The notes below the pieces were generated by a model. That model was not told the DNA's origin. It ran no database searches and was given only the letters and a program-made list of their open reading frames with translations. Source: Sporosarcina sp. Marseille-Q4943 (GTDB taxonomy: Bacteria; Bacillota; Bacilli; Bacillales_A; Planococcaceae). Taken from it: 64,000 nt of DNA. The translations under genes were made by a program, and so were the position numbers. Positions 27,683-36,034 of the stretch are shown one piece after another (the stretch's first letter is position 1; the number at the start of each line of letters is the position of its first letter). The DNA lies in assembly GCF_943736995.1 (NCBI RefSeq), contig NZ_OX031157.1, positions 744,001 to 808,000 on the forward strand, given 5' to 3'.

Positions 27683-30067
27683 TCAGTTACGCAGCGGCTT
27701 CCCTTTCAGAAGCATATGCTGCATCCGCTGTTGTGATTTCGGTTCTTGGACTAGACTCAAGAATGCTTCCCGTTCAAGGTCCAACATGTATTGTTCATCG
27801 ACAAGAGTTCCATAAGGCACTTTTCCGCCTGACAAAACAAATGCGAGCTTTTTCGCTATTTTCAAATCGTGCTCACTAATATAGCCTGACAGGTACATAC
27901 CTTCTGCGCCGAGTAGCAACGTTGCATACCCGGAATCTCCCGTGACCGGAATCTTCTCCTTCTTCGGTGCGGTATAGCCAGCCTCATACAATGCCAATGC
28001 AGCCTGCTTCGCGTCATAAATCAAGTGATCCGGGTTGACGCTGATGCCGTCCGCGAAGTCGAGGAAGTTGTTCTCCTTCGCCTCTTCAGCAGATGTCGAC
28101 ACTTTTGCCATCGCAATCGTTTCGAACACTTTATTCGCAACGTATTGGTAATCCACGTGCACGCCGTTCGGCAAACCTTTCAGATGCTTCGTATACAAGT
28201 TGACGTTGCCAGCCCCTCCAGGAATCAAGCCGACACCGACTTCAACCAGTCCGATATACGTTTCCATCGAAGCTTGGATATGCGCAGCCGGCAAGCACAC
28301 TTCCGCCCCTCCGCCGAGCGTCATCTGGAATGGCGCCGCAACGACCGGCTTCCGGCAATACTTAATTTTCATCATCGCATTTTGGAATGAACGGATTGTA
28401 TAATCTAGTTCAAAAATATTGTCGTCCTGCGCTTCCATCAGAATCATGCCGAGATTCGCACCGACACAGAAGTTCTTCCCTTGGTTTCCGATGACAAGGC
28501 CTTTATAATTCTTTTCAACTTCATCAATCGCAAAGTTGATCATTTGGATAATGTCCAGACCGATTGCATTTGATTGGGAATGGAACTCCAAAAGAGCGAT
28601 ACCGTCCCCGAGATCGATCAGGCTAGCGCCGGAATTTTTCTTGATGACGCCGTGTTTTTTCTTGTACAGCTTCAAATCGATCGCTTTTTCATTGACAGTA
28701 ACCGGCTTGTAGCCTTCTCCATCATAGAAATAGAGGTCGCCATCTTCTTCCTTGTAGAACGTTTCGAACCCGTTCTCGAGCATTTGTTGAACGAATGCCG
28801 GGATCTCTTCATTTTCCTCTTTCATCTTCTCTACCGATTTGGCAACGCCGATTGCATCCCAAATTTCAAATGGTCCTTGCTGCCAGCCAAAGCCCCATTT
28901 CATCGCGTTGTCGATTGCGACGATATCGTCCGCAATTTCACCCGTCAATTCAGCAGAATAGCGCAGTGTCGGTGAAAGGATGCTCCAAAGGATTTCTCCT
29001 GTGCGGTCATTTGCGTACACGAGCGTTTTTACTTTATTCGCAAGCCCTTTTTGTTGCTTCGCCATTTCAATTGAAGGCGTTTTCAATTTCTTCATCGGGC
29101 CATATTCGAATGTTTCAGGGTCAAGTTCAAGGATCTCTCTACCTTCCTTCAAGTAGAATCCTTGTTTCGATTTTGCACCTAACCATCCATTGTCGATCAT
29201 TTTCTTCATGAAAGCCGGCAGTTCGAACACTTTTTGCTCTTCGCCTTCCGTTTTGTCATACGCGTTTTTCGCTACGTGCATGAACGTGTCCAGCCCAACG
29301 ACATCCAACGTACGGAAAGTTGCGGACTTCGGACGCCCGATCAATGTTCCTGTCACCGAGTCGACTTCTCCGATTGAATAGCCCCTCTTCTCCATTTCCC
29401 GGAGCGTTATAAGAAGGCCGTACGTTCCAATTCGGTTTGCAATGAAATTCGGCGTGTCTTTAGCAATAACGACGCCTTTCCCTAAACGATCCTCTCCGAA
29501 ATTCAACATAAATGAGAGAACTTCCGGATCCGTCTTTTTCGTCGGAATCACTTCAAGCAACTTCAAATAACGCGGCGGATTGAAAAAATGCGTCCCAAGG
29601 AAATGCTTTTGGAAGTCTTCTGAACGCCCTTCAGCCATCGCCTCAATGCTGATCCCCGATGTATTGGAGCTGACAATGGTACCCGGTTTCCGGACTGCAT
29701 CTATTTTTTCATACAAACTTTTTTTAATATCCAAGTTCTCGACAATGACTTCGATAATCCAGTCAACATCTTTCAATTTTTCCAAGTCGTCCTCGAAATT
29801 GCCGACTTCAATAAGTGATAAATTCTTTTTAGAAGCCAATGGCGCCGGCTTCTGCTTCAAAAGCTTCTCCACAGCTGTCGCCGCAAACTTATTGCGGACT
29901 TGCGGGTGCTCTACTGTTAGGCCCTTTGCTTCTTCCTGTTCTGTCAGCTTGTTTGGAACGATGTCCAGCAGAAGGACAGGAATGCCGATATTGGCGAGAT
30001 GGGCTGCAATGCCAGATCCCATTACACCTGAACCTAATACTGCCGCTTTCTTAATTTGATATGCCAC
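27683..30067 (-). CDS. fadN: 3-hydroxyacyl-CoA dehydrogenase/enoyl-CoA hydratase FadN
   Basis: A 794-residue two-function enzyme of beta-oxidation. The NAD-binding dehydrogenase part is N-terminal (KKAAVLGSGVMGSGIAAHLA, FNPPRYLKLLEVIPT). A crotonase/hydratase part is C-terminal (GLVIGNQGKNFCVGANLG near residue 540, VEVGVGLIPGGAGN near 625). The start is GTG at 30067 with GGGAGG 9 nt upstream. It is the first gene of fadNAE and has a FadR-type box in its leader. Confidence 0.94.
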   Translation of the reverse strand: MAYQIKKAAVLGSGVMGSGIAAHLANIGIPVLLLDIVPNKLTEQEEAKGLTVEHPQVRNKFAATAVEKLLKQKPAPLASKKNLSLIEVGNFEDDLEKLKDVDWIIEVIVENLDIKKSLYEKIDAVRKPGTIVSSNTSGISIEAMAEGRSEDFQKHFLGTHFFNPPRYLKLLEVIPTKKTDPEVLSFMLNFGEDRLGKGVVIAKDTPNFIANRIGTYGLLITLREMEKRGYSIGEVDSVTGTLIGRPKSATFRTLDVVGLDTFMHVAKNAYDKTEGEEQKVFELPAFMKKMIDNGWLGAKSKQGFYLKEGREILELDPETFEYGPMKKLKTPSIEMAKQQKGLANKVKTLVYANDRTGEILWSILSPTLRYSAELTGEIADDIVAIDNAMKWGFGWQQGPFEIWDAIGVAKSVEKMKEENEEIPAFVQQMLENGFETFYKEEDGDLYFYDGEGYKPVTVNEKAIDLKLYKKKHGVIKKNSGASLIDLGDGIALLEFHSQSNAIGLDIIQMINFAIDEVEKNYKGLVIGNQGKNFCVGANLGMILMEAQDDNIFELDYTIRSFQNAMMKIKYCRKPVVAAPFQMTLGGGAEVCLPAAHIQASMETYIGLVEVGVGLIPGGAGNVNLYTKHLKGLPNGVHVDYQYVANKVFETIAMAKVSTSAEEAKENNFLDFADGISVNPDHLIYDAKQAALALYEAGYTAPKKEKIPVTGDSGYATLLLGAEGMYLSGYISEHDLKIAKKLAFVLSGGKVPYGTLVDEQYMLDLEREAFLSLVQEPKSQQRMQHMLLKGKPLRN

Positions 30068-30091
30068 GTTGCAATGCCTCCCTTATTCTTT

Positions 30092-30109
30092 TGAATGAAC
30101 ACTCATTCA
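30092..30109. promoter_or_regulatory. FadR-type operator upstream of fadN
   Basis: TGAATGAACACTCATTCA has perfect 7-bp arms TGAATGA/TCATTCA around ACAC (minus strand GTGT). It matches the Bacillus FadR consensus TGAATGAnTAnTCATTCA except at one central base. It lies 25-42 nt upstream of the start codon, suited to block fadNAE until long-chain acyl-CoA is present. Confidence 0.85.
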
Positions 30110-30276
30110 TTTTATGAGTAAAAAAAATAGAAACGGTCTCTATATCTATTAGTCTAAATCATTCTCTTCTTTTTCGCAATATTGAAATGTATTTTTTCCC
30201 TATTTTTGTTATGGGCATTTTATTACCTTGATTCAGTAAAAGAAGGTAAACTACTTAGTAAAGGAGTGTGTTCAAT

Positions 30277-30597
30277 ATGAAATCAATCACAACAGTAGAA
30301 GAATTCAACAAGGTCATCAACAGCGACAACAAATCGCTTATCAAATTCCAGGCGGGCTGGTGCCCTGATTGCACACGCATGGATATGTTCATCGATCCGA
30401 TCGTAAAAGAATATGATATGTATACATGGTATGACGTGGATCGTGATGTGTTGCCTGAAATCGCGGAGAAATATGAAGTAATGGGTATCCCAAGCTTGCT
30501 TATTTTCCAAAATGGAGAAAAGAAGGCGCACTTACATAGCGCAAATGCAAAAACACCTGATCAGGTGACAGATTTTCTTGAAACTGTGAAATCATAA
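30277..30597 (+). CDS. Thioredoxin-family protein
   Basis: A 106-residue thioredoxin fold with active-site motif FQAGWCPDCTRMD (CPDC) and cis-proline segment VMGIPSLLIFQNGEK. No signal peptide. AAGGAG lies 10 nt before the chosen ATG; a GTG three codons upstream would sit in the ribosome-binding site. It resembles small Bacillus thioredoxin-like proteins (YdbP/YtpP-type). It is divergent from fadN, with its own terminator. Confidence 0.88.
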   Translation: MKSITTVEEFNKVINSDNKSLIKFQAGWCPDCTRMDMFIDPIVKEYDMYTWYDVDRDVLPEIAEKYEVMGIPSLLIFQNGEKKAHLHSANAKTPDQVTDFLETVKS

Positions 30598-30603
30598 CGT
30601 AAA

Positions 30604-30643
30604 GTAGTGGAGGGGGCAACCGATGATGCCTCCTCCACTTTTA
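30604..30643 (+). terminator. Terminator after the thioredoxin-like gene
   Basis: AGTGGAGG and CCTCCACT form the stem, followed by TTTTATT. Confidence 0.8.
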
Positions 30644-30668
30644 TTCTGCCCATTTCATACTGTTATCG

Positions 30669-30674
30669 TATAAT
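30669..30674 (+). promoter_or_regulatory. -10 box of the STAS-protein gene
   Basis: A consensus TATAAT 31 nt before the start codon; the -35 at the right distance is poor. Confidence 0.4.
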
Positions 30675-30704
30675 AGAAGAAAAACATATATGCTGAGGTG
30701 CCAA

Positions 30705-31160
30705 ATGGATTACGATAAAGAGATAGAGAAATATAAAGAAAGAATTGCCTTTCTGGAGAAAACGATTAAAAATTTATCCGTTCCGATTATCTCGACACTT
30801 GTCGATGATACTATTCTCGTGCCGATTGTCGGCTATACGGGGTCTGAACGGTTTGAGCTGATCCGCACAGTTGTATTGGAGTATCTAGACAAACACCGGA
30901 GCGTAAATTGTGTTGTTTTTGATTTTACTGCAGCTGATTTGGATGAAAAGGAAATACATGAATATGACTCGCTCGCACAGGAATTGCAAATGCTCAACAA
31001 TACATTAAAGCTGATGGATGTCCGACCAATTTCAGTCGGCTTCAATCCGCTGATTGTCAGAAAGATCATTGCTGCTGGCGTCCAAATGGAATTTGAATCA
31101 TATGTCAATTTCAGGACTGCACTTAAAACCCTCCTGAAAGAAAAAAAGACTACGCTGTAA
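30705..31160 (+). CDS. STAS-domain protein (RsbR/RsbS-like)
   Basis: A 151-residue protein: a short N-terminal coiled-coil (residues 1-25, KEIEKYKERIAFLEKTIKNL) followed by a STAS domain (ISTLVDDTILVPIVGYTGSE onward). Such domains are found in RsbR/RsbS proteins of the stressosome and in anti-sigma antagonists. The usual DLSG-type phosphoacceptor site aligns with VVFDFTAADL, which has a Thr in place. GAGGTG lies 4 nt from the ATG; five codons upstream lack a site. It stands alone, without other Rsb genes, so the target is unknown. Confidence 0.75.
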   Translation: MDYDKEIEKYKERIAFLEKTIKNLSVPIISTLVDDTILVPIVGYTGSERFELIRTVVLEYLDKHRSVNCVVFDFTAADLDEKEIHEYDSLAQELQMLNNTLKLMDVRPISVGFNPLIVRKIIAAGVQMEFESYVNFRTALKTLLKEKKTTL

Positions 31161-31184
31161 ATCTCTTATTGGAGGGTTAGGCGA

Positions 31185-31703
31185 ATGAAACATGTCGAAG
31201 GTTTTCAAGGCAAATCGCAGTACGATGATGAAATCGATAAGCATTTTCAGCCTTCCGCTTGCGGCCCTGTCACTGCATTCACGATTATCCGACATCACCT
31301 GCTCGATACGGGCATGCAAGTGAATGATTTGTATCGTATGCTCGGGGGGACTCGAATCGGCTTGTTCAAATGGCGCTTCATCCGCAATTTACGTAGGTTG
31401 CTCGGTTCGGGATGGCGGGTTGAAGAGTGTCAGATCGAGGACGTGAAGAAAGAGATCGATGAAGGTCGGCCTGTTGCGGCGAAGTTCGATAAATGGTTTT
31501 CATTCCATTGGTTCGGCAATTTTGCATTTGATTATCATTGGGTTCCAGTCATCGGTTATAAAGAATCCGAAAGCGGACTTATTTTGCTCGTCCACGATAA
31601 TGGAGGGCGGAACCGTGATAGCCGTATCCGGGAAATTGCCTATGAACCTAACCGGTCCATCCTCTCATTCATAAAAATCATAAAAACCACTGCCGACAAG
31701 TAA
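31185..31703 (+). CDS. C39-like (papain-fold) peptidase family protein
   Basis: A 172-residue protein. The likely catalytic Cys is in HFQPSACGPVTAFTI near residue 26 and the likely catalytic His in FDYHWVPVIGYKE near residue 115. An Asp/Asn follows (LVHDNGGRN). This matches the Peptidase_C39_2 pattern. No signal peptide is evident, so it may be cytosolic. It starts 25 nt after the STAS gene and is probably cotranscribed. No substrate or bacteriocin gene is nearby. Confidence 0.72.
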   Translation: MKHVEGFQGKSQYDDEIDKHFQPSACGPVTAFTIIRHHLLDTGMQVNDLYRMLGGTRIGLFKWRFIRNLRRLLGSGWRVEECQIEDVKKEIDEGRPVAAKFDKWFSFHWFGNFAFDYHWVPVIGYKESESGLILLVHDNGGRNRDSRIREIAYEPNRSILSFIKIIKTTADK

Positions 31704-31714
31704 GCAGTGGTTTT
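31681..31714 (+). terminator. Terminator after the C39-like peptidase
   Basis: AAAACCACTGC and GCAGTGGTTTT form the stem with a 10-nt loop and a T-run. Confidence 0.88.
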
Positions 31715-31730
31715 TTCATACATTCAAATA

Positions 31731-31870
31731 CGCATAAATTCTTCTACATACGCATATTTCCTCGAAAAAGTCCATAAACGCATCTAGATACGCATAAACT
31801 CTCCCAAATACGCATAACCGCTTTCAAAAGCTCATAAAACGGATAACTCACGCATAAACGACCGCAATTA
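31731..31870. repeat. 20-nt-period array, second copy of the CGCATAAA type
   Basis: Seven units start at exactly 31731, 31751, 31771, 31791, 31811, 31831 and 31851. Examples are CGCATAAATTCTTCTACATA and CGCATAAACGACCGCAATTA; units 3 and 6 begin TCCATAAA and CTCATAAA. The last three bases of the last unit (TTA, 31868-31870) are the stop codon of the exonuclease gene on the minus strand. It has the same period, core and gene-end position as the array at 26321-26470. Confidence 0.9.
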
Positions 31871-32758
31871 AGCAATCAACTCTGGAAATAATGAATTCAG
31901 CTGTCTGACGATCATGGAATATCCTTTTTCCTCTAACTGCCCTCTCGCTTCATTATAATCCGGGAGGATCAATTGCTCGAGAGGTTCATTGAATTCAAGC
32001 TCGCAATGAATTTGCGCGAGTTTTTTGGAGAGGAGCAGCATGTCCATATCCGTTTCGATTTTCTTCCTCATTCCTGGGGCAAGATCCTCTATTGACTCAA
32101 TGACACTTTCGACCGTTCCATATTCCTTTACGAGTTTCAATGCTGTTTTCGGACCGATCCCTTTTACGCCGGGATAGCCGTCGCTCGTATCTCCCGTAAA
32201 CGCCTTCACTTCAACGAATCGCTCTGGTGCAATTTCGTATTCTTCAACAAAACGTTCTTCTGAATATATATCGTATACGTTATATCCTTTTTTCATGAAA
32301 GCGATGCGCACCCCCGGACGCAGCAACTGTAAAAGGTCTTTATCGCCGGTCACAATCGTAATGTCCGCCTTGCCCTCCCATTCACAGACGAGCGAGCCGA
32401 TCAAATCGTCGGCCTCCATTCCAGGGATACCGTAGTTCTTCCAACCGATCAGCTCGGACACTTCCCGCGTCATATCAAATTGCGGCACTAATTCAGGAGC
32501 AGGCGCCGGTCGGTTCGCTTTATACCCGTTGAATAGGTCATTCCTAAAAGTGTGTGCACCCATGTCCCAACAGACCGCCATATGGGTAGGGTTGAAAATG
32601 GAAGCTGCAGTCAATGCATGGCGGGCAAATCCTTGAACGCCATTTGTCGGAACTCCTTCATCGTTCGGGAAGAAATGCCCCATCGCCGACGTTGCAAAAA
32701 ACGATCTAAATAATAGGGCCATGCCGTCAACTAGCAAAATATGTGGTTTATTCTCCAT
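31868..32758 (-). CDS. 5'-3' exonuclease (DNA polymerase I 5'-nuclease-like, YpcP type)
   Basis: A 296-residue stand-alone flap-type nuclease. The N-terminal resolvase-like part shows ILLVDGMALLFRSFFA and the acidic cluster GMEADDLIGSLV and IVTGDKDLLQLL. The helix-hairpin-helix is KGIGPKTALKLVKEYGT. It should act on RNA primers and flaps in replication and repair. The start MENKPHILLVDG at 32758 has GAGGAGG 8 nt upstream. Confidence 0.9.
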   Translation of the reverse strand: MENKPHILLVDGMALLFRSFFATSAMGHFFPNDEGVPTNGVQGFARHALTAASIFNPTHMAVCWDMGAHTFRNDLFNGYKANRPAPAPELVPQFDMTREVSELIGWKNYGIPGMEADDLIGSLVCEWEGKADITIVTGDKDLLQLLRPGVRIAFMKKGYNVYDIYSEERFVEEYEIAPERFVEVKAFTGDTSDGYPGVKGIGPKTALKLVKEYGTVESVIESIEDLAPGMRKKIETDMDMLLLSKKLAQIHCELEFNEPLEQLILPDYNEARGQLEEKGYSMIVRQLNSLFPELIA

Positions 32759-32892
32759 TAATTTGTCCTCCTCATTACTTTTCTCACTTACACGTACTCT
32801 CTCCAATACTCCAATGATATCAAACTTTACACCGTGATTGAAGGTAACCTATTGATTTGATTGATTGGGAAGTATTTCTGAGGAGCGGTTGT

Positions 32893-32997
32893 TTTGGGCG
32901 CGCGATGCCTCTCTTTGGACGCGGGAGCACCGACTTTGGGCGCGGGATGCCTCTCTTTGGGCGCGGGAACATCGACTTTGGACGTCGGCATATTTTC
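32893..32997. repeat. 21-nt-period array, unit TTTGG(G/A)CGCGGGA...
   Basis: Five units of exactly 21 nt start at 32893, 32914, 32935, 32956 and 32977. Units 1 and 3 end ATGCCTCTC and units 2 and 4 end ACACCGAC/ACATCGAC-like, so the higher-order period is 42. A minus-strand frame through it would read (K)RGIPRPKSVLPRP, but it has no start context and I do not call it a gene. The 308 bp between the exonuclease and hutH hold this array and the hutH terminator only. Confidence 0.88.
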
Positions 32998-33003
32998 TCT
33001 AAC

Positions 33004-33059
33004 ACAAAAAAAGACAGCCGTATAAATTCAGTCTTTCAACTGACTTTCTGCGGCTGTCT
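33004..33059 (-). terminator. Terminator after hutH
   Basis: AGACAGCCG (33012-33020) and CGGCTGTCT (33051-33059) pair, with an inner AGTC/GACT-type stem, followed by TTTTTTT on the minus strand. Confidence 0.82.
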
Positions 33060-33066
33060 CTATTCA

Positions 33067-34545
33067 TTATCTATTCAAGTAGTCTGCAATCTTCTCAATA
33101 TCCGGTCCGAAAATCCGGTCTTCCGTAATAGGTGCAACGACTTGCAGAAGTTCTTCCAGATTCTCGCGCGTCTTCGGCGCCATATTTTCGACGCCTCGGA
33201 ACATGCAGCCGGTCATCGCGCATAACGCTTCGATGGCAATGACATTTCTAGCATTTTTAATAATTTGCTGTGCATGCCTCGAACCAATCGTCCCCATCGA
33301 CACATGATCCTCCTGGTTGCCGGAGGACGGGATTGAATCGACGGACGCCGGATGCGCCAATGTTTTATTTTCCGAAACGAGGCTTGCTGCGGAGTATTGC
33401 AAGATCATCGCTCCAGATTGCAGTCCCGGTTGTGGACTAAGGAATGGCGGTAGTCCTTCATTCAATTGCGGATTGACGAGCCGCTCAATGCGACGCTCGG
33501 AAATATTTGCAAGCTCGGCGATGCCGATCTTCAAAAAATCCATTGCGAATGCAATCGGCTGCCCGTGGAAATTCCCTCCGGATACAACAACATCCCCGTC
33601 TTCAAAAATAAGCGGATTGTCTGTCGCCGCATTCATCTCAATCTCCAGTTTTTCCTTCACGTAAGAAAGCACTTGCCAGCTTGCTCCATGGACTTGCGGG
33701 ATGCATCGGATCGAATAGGCGTCCTGCACGCGCTTCTCCCCCTGTCGCGTTGTTAACTGGCTATCTTTCAGCCAGCTCAACATCCTAGCCGCGACGTCGA
33801 CTTGCTCTTTGTAACCGCGCGCTTCGTGTATTGCTGGATGGAAAGCATCCGTAATCCCATGCAGCGCCTCCATTGTCATGGCGGCAATCCACTCACTGCT
33901 GTATGCAAGTTTTTCCGCCTCCAAATAATTGACGACACCTTGGGCGGTCATTGCCTGCGTGCCGTTAATCAACGCAAGCCCTTCCTTCGCTTCAAGGACA
34001 ATCGGCTCCATCCCGTATTCCTTCCAAACTTGCTCCGCAGGAATATGCCCGCCATCACGCCAAACGAATCCTTCCCCTAACAGCACTAATGCCAAATGGG
34101 AAAGCGGCGCCAAGTCTCCTGAAGCCCCTAGTGATCCTTGCTGTGGGATGACCGGGTGAATTCCGTTATTCACCATGAACGCAAATCGTTCCAACACTTC
34201 AACCCGGATGCCCGAAAAGCCTTTGAGGAGCGCATTCAACCGTAGGACGACCATAGCACGCGAAACAGTTGCTGAAAAAGGTTCTCCTACTCCGCATGCA
34301 TGCGAACGGATCAAGTGCAATTGCAATGCCTTCGTATCTTTTTCATCAATTTTCACATCACTGAATTTACCGAAACCAGTATTGATGCCATACACGGTCT
34401 TGTCATTCTCGACTATCCGATCAACCGCTTCCCTGCTCTTTTGCACGCGTTCCAATGCATCGGCATTCAACACGACCTGTTTCCCTTTATATAAAATCCC
34501 TTCCATCTGTTCGAGTGTAAGGGTATCTCCCGTCAATTCAATCAT
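33067..34545 (-). CDS. hutH: Histidine ammonia-lyase HutH
   Basis: A 492-residue enzyme converting histidine to urocanate and ammonia. The MIO cofactor is formed from ASG in [15 protein letters not shown] near residue 143. [10 protein letters not shown] near residue 50, NGTQAM, and [12 protein letters not shown] near residue 407 are also diagnostic. The start at MIELTGDTL has AAGGGTGG 5 nt upstream. No other hut genes (hutU, hutI, hutG) lie next to it here, which is unusual since they normally form an operon. Confidence 0.95.
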   Translation of the reverse strand: MIELTGDTLTLEQMEGILYKGKQVVLNADALERVQKSREAVDRIVENDKTVYGINTGFGKFSDVKIDEKDTKALQLHLIRSHACGVGEPFSATVSRAMVVLRLNALLKGFSGIRVEVLERFAFMVNNGIHPVIPQQGSLGASGDLAPLSHLALVLLGEGFVWRDGGHIPAEQVWKEYGMEPIVLEAKEGLALINGTQAMTAQGVVNYLEAEKLAYSSEWIAAMTMEALHGITDAFHPAIHEARGYKEQVDVAARMLSWLKDSQLTTRQGEKRVQDAYSIRCIPQVHGASWQVLSYVKEKLEIEMNAATDNPLIFEDGDVVVSGGNFHGQPIAFAMDFLKIGIAELANISERRIERLVNPQLNEGLPPFLSPQPGLQSGAMILQYSAASLVSENKTLAHPASVDSIPSSGNQEDHVSMGTIGSRHAQQIIKNARNVIAIEALCAMTGCMFRGVENMAPKTRENLEELLQVVAPITEDRIFGPDIEKIADYLNR

Positions 34546-34763
34546 CCAAACCACCCTTTCGGCTATAGAAAATCGTTTTCTTACTGTCCATCGTACACGA
34601 GACAGAAGGGATTTTGGCGATTCTTACGAAAATTTGTTCTATAGTAATGCGATGTTGTTGTAGTGTGATGATGCAGTGAAAAAAGTTTCCCTAACCCAAG
34701 AGTCCAACCCATTTCTCTCTTTGTTACATAAGATAGGAGGAATCGCGTGAAGGGAGAGACATG

Positions 34764-35423
34764 ATGACGAATAATTACGACGATGAACAGTGGTACCCGC
34801 AGTTGCCGGAAGGATATACAGGGGAGGATCTTGGAATGCAACAAGGGATGGACGGGTGGATGCCCGGCGCAGGCATGCCGAGCTACGGGATGAATGACTA
34901 CATGACAGGCATGGCTATGACAGATTTCGACATGAACTATGGAGGTTACACAGCTCAGCGGCCTGGATCTCCAGGTGGAGGATTCCCGGGTGGAGGATTC
35001 CCGGGCGGTGGATTTCCAGGAGGCGGCGGATTCCCTGGGGGCGGATTTCCGGGAGGTGGATTCCCAGGAGGAGGTTTCCCGGGCGGTGGATTTCCGGGTG
35101 GAGGATTTCCCGGAGGAGGTTTCCCGGGCGGAGGTTTCCCTGGGCAAGGCGGCCAACAAGCGCCAACTTCCCCTCCACCGAACTACACACCGTCCTATCC
35201 GGGAGGTAATCAACCACAGTTATTCGCAGTAGACCCGGGCGCTATTAGAGGATGCCTGTTCAGATATACGTTTGTTTGGACTTCCAGAAGGCAAGGGTTC
35301 TGGTACTTCCCTACATTCGTCGGCCGCACTTCTGTTGCAGGATACCGATGGAGGCCAAACCAGCGCAGATGGGTGTATTTTGGAATTGATTTGAATCGAA
35401 TTGACCAGTTTACTTGTTTTTGA
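34764..35423 (+). CDS. Glycine-rich FPGGG-repeat protein, spore-surface candidate
   Basis: A 219-residue protein in three parts. The N-terminus (1-67) is Met-, Asp- and Gly-rich. The middle (about 68-130) has eleven GGGFP-type pentapeptides. The C-terminal 60 residues are conserved-looking: GAIRGCLFRYTFVWT, FWYFPTFVGRTSVAGYRW, YFGIDLNRIDQFTCF. I recall the C-terminal block from Bacillus proteins of unknown function, but cannot name a family with certainty. No signal peptide or membrane span is present. The repeat is collagen/elastin-like, and a spore coat, exosporium or scaffold role is inference. The second of two adjacent ATGs is chosen for spacing to GGGAGAG. Confidence 0.7.
   Translation: MTNNYDDEQWYPQLPEGYTGEDLGMQQGMDGWMPGAGMPSYGMNDYMTGMAMTDFDMNYGGYTAQRPGSPGGGFPGGGFPGGGFPGGGGFPGGGFPGGGFPGGGFPGGGFPGGGFPGGGFPGGGFPGQGGQQAPTSPPPNYTPSYPGGNQPQLFAVDPGAIRGCLFRYTFVWTSRRQGFWYFPTFVGRTSVAGYRWRPNQRRWVYFGIDLNRIDQFTCF
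34963..35150 (+). repeat. 15-nt tandem repeat within the FPGGG gene
   Basis: About eleven 15-nt units of the type GGTGGAGGATTCCCG encode GGGFP; one unit has an extra Gly codon. Unit-to-unit differences are mostly synonymous, so the peptide is kept while the DNA drifts. Such a tract is prone to length change. Confidence 0.85.
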
Positions 35424-35506
35424 AAGAAAGAATAGACCGACTCCATTGAGTCGGTCTGGATTGTAGACAAAAAGCGTTTTCTTTTCATGACAAATATTTG
35501 TTGAAT

Positions 35507-35550
35507 AAAGCCGTCTTTCGTCGAACTTTCCGACGAAAAACGGCTTTTCT
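35507..35550 (+). terminator. Terminator downstream of the FPGGG gene
   Basis: AAGCCGT...TTTCGTCG pairs with CGACGAAA..ACGGCTT, followed by TTTCTTC. A further hairpin AGACCGACT/AGTCGGTCT (35433-35456) lies between it and the stop codon but lacks a T-run. Confidence 0.72.
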
Positions 35551-35683
35551 TCATTCTTTCCCTAATTGGATCGCATTCTTAATGTCTTTCAATGAACGGG
35601 AAAGTCCCTACAATGGTACATCAATTTCAAATAACGGCGTCCAAATCCTCGACAGCAAATTTCTTTCAATTACCTAAAAATTA

Positions 35684-36034
35684 TTAGGATACGCTACTCT
35701 TTTGCTGTACAACACTTTTATTATTGAGGAAATAACCAATAATCGCACCAATAAAACCTGTGATTAACCAGCCTGCATCTGAAGTAAATAATGGGATGAA
35801 GGCAAATGTTGCGTCAATTTCCTCTACCATTAAATTTGCTTCTTGCAATGCATCTAAAATTGCGACAAATATTGTCCCTACCATCGCACCGATATAAACG
35901 CTTTGCGCACCACCGAATAATTTCTCTGTGAAAATTAAGATAACTAACGTAATTGCAATTGGATATAAAAGCATTAATACTGGTGTTGTCATTGATAATA
36001 TTTTTGTTAAACCGAAGTTTGTAAATACTACCAA
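35684..36034 (-). pseudogene. brnQ: Remnant of branched-chain amino-acid carrier BrnQ (C-terminal ~115 residues)
   Basis: The frame reads [45 protein letters not shown] and GWLITGFIGAIIGYF. These match the last three spans of the BrnQ/LIV-II Na+-coupled carriers, which are normally about 430-450 residues. The frame remains open upstream only to a stop near 36050 and loses family similarity at about 36030, so the first three quarters are gone. Four hydrophobic spans remain. The break is at the end of the polysaccharide locus. Confidence 0.7.

Noticed and set aside
32820..33005. A 61-residue minus-strand frame with repeated RPKRGIPRPKS-type units
   Set aside because: It is created by the 21-nt array, which is a multiple of three. 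There is no ribosome-binding site, and it overlaps the hutH terminator side; I treat it as repeat DNA.
34581..35213. A 210-residue minus-strand frame rich in Ser/Thr/Arg repeats
   Set aside because: Antisense of the GGGFP repeat; long only because the repeat has no stops in that frame.
35210..35554. A 114-residue minus-strand frame antisense to the FPGGG gene
   Set aside because: Shadow of the real gene and its terminator region; no start signal and no recognisable domain.
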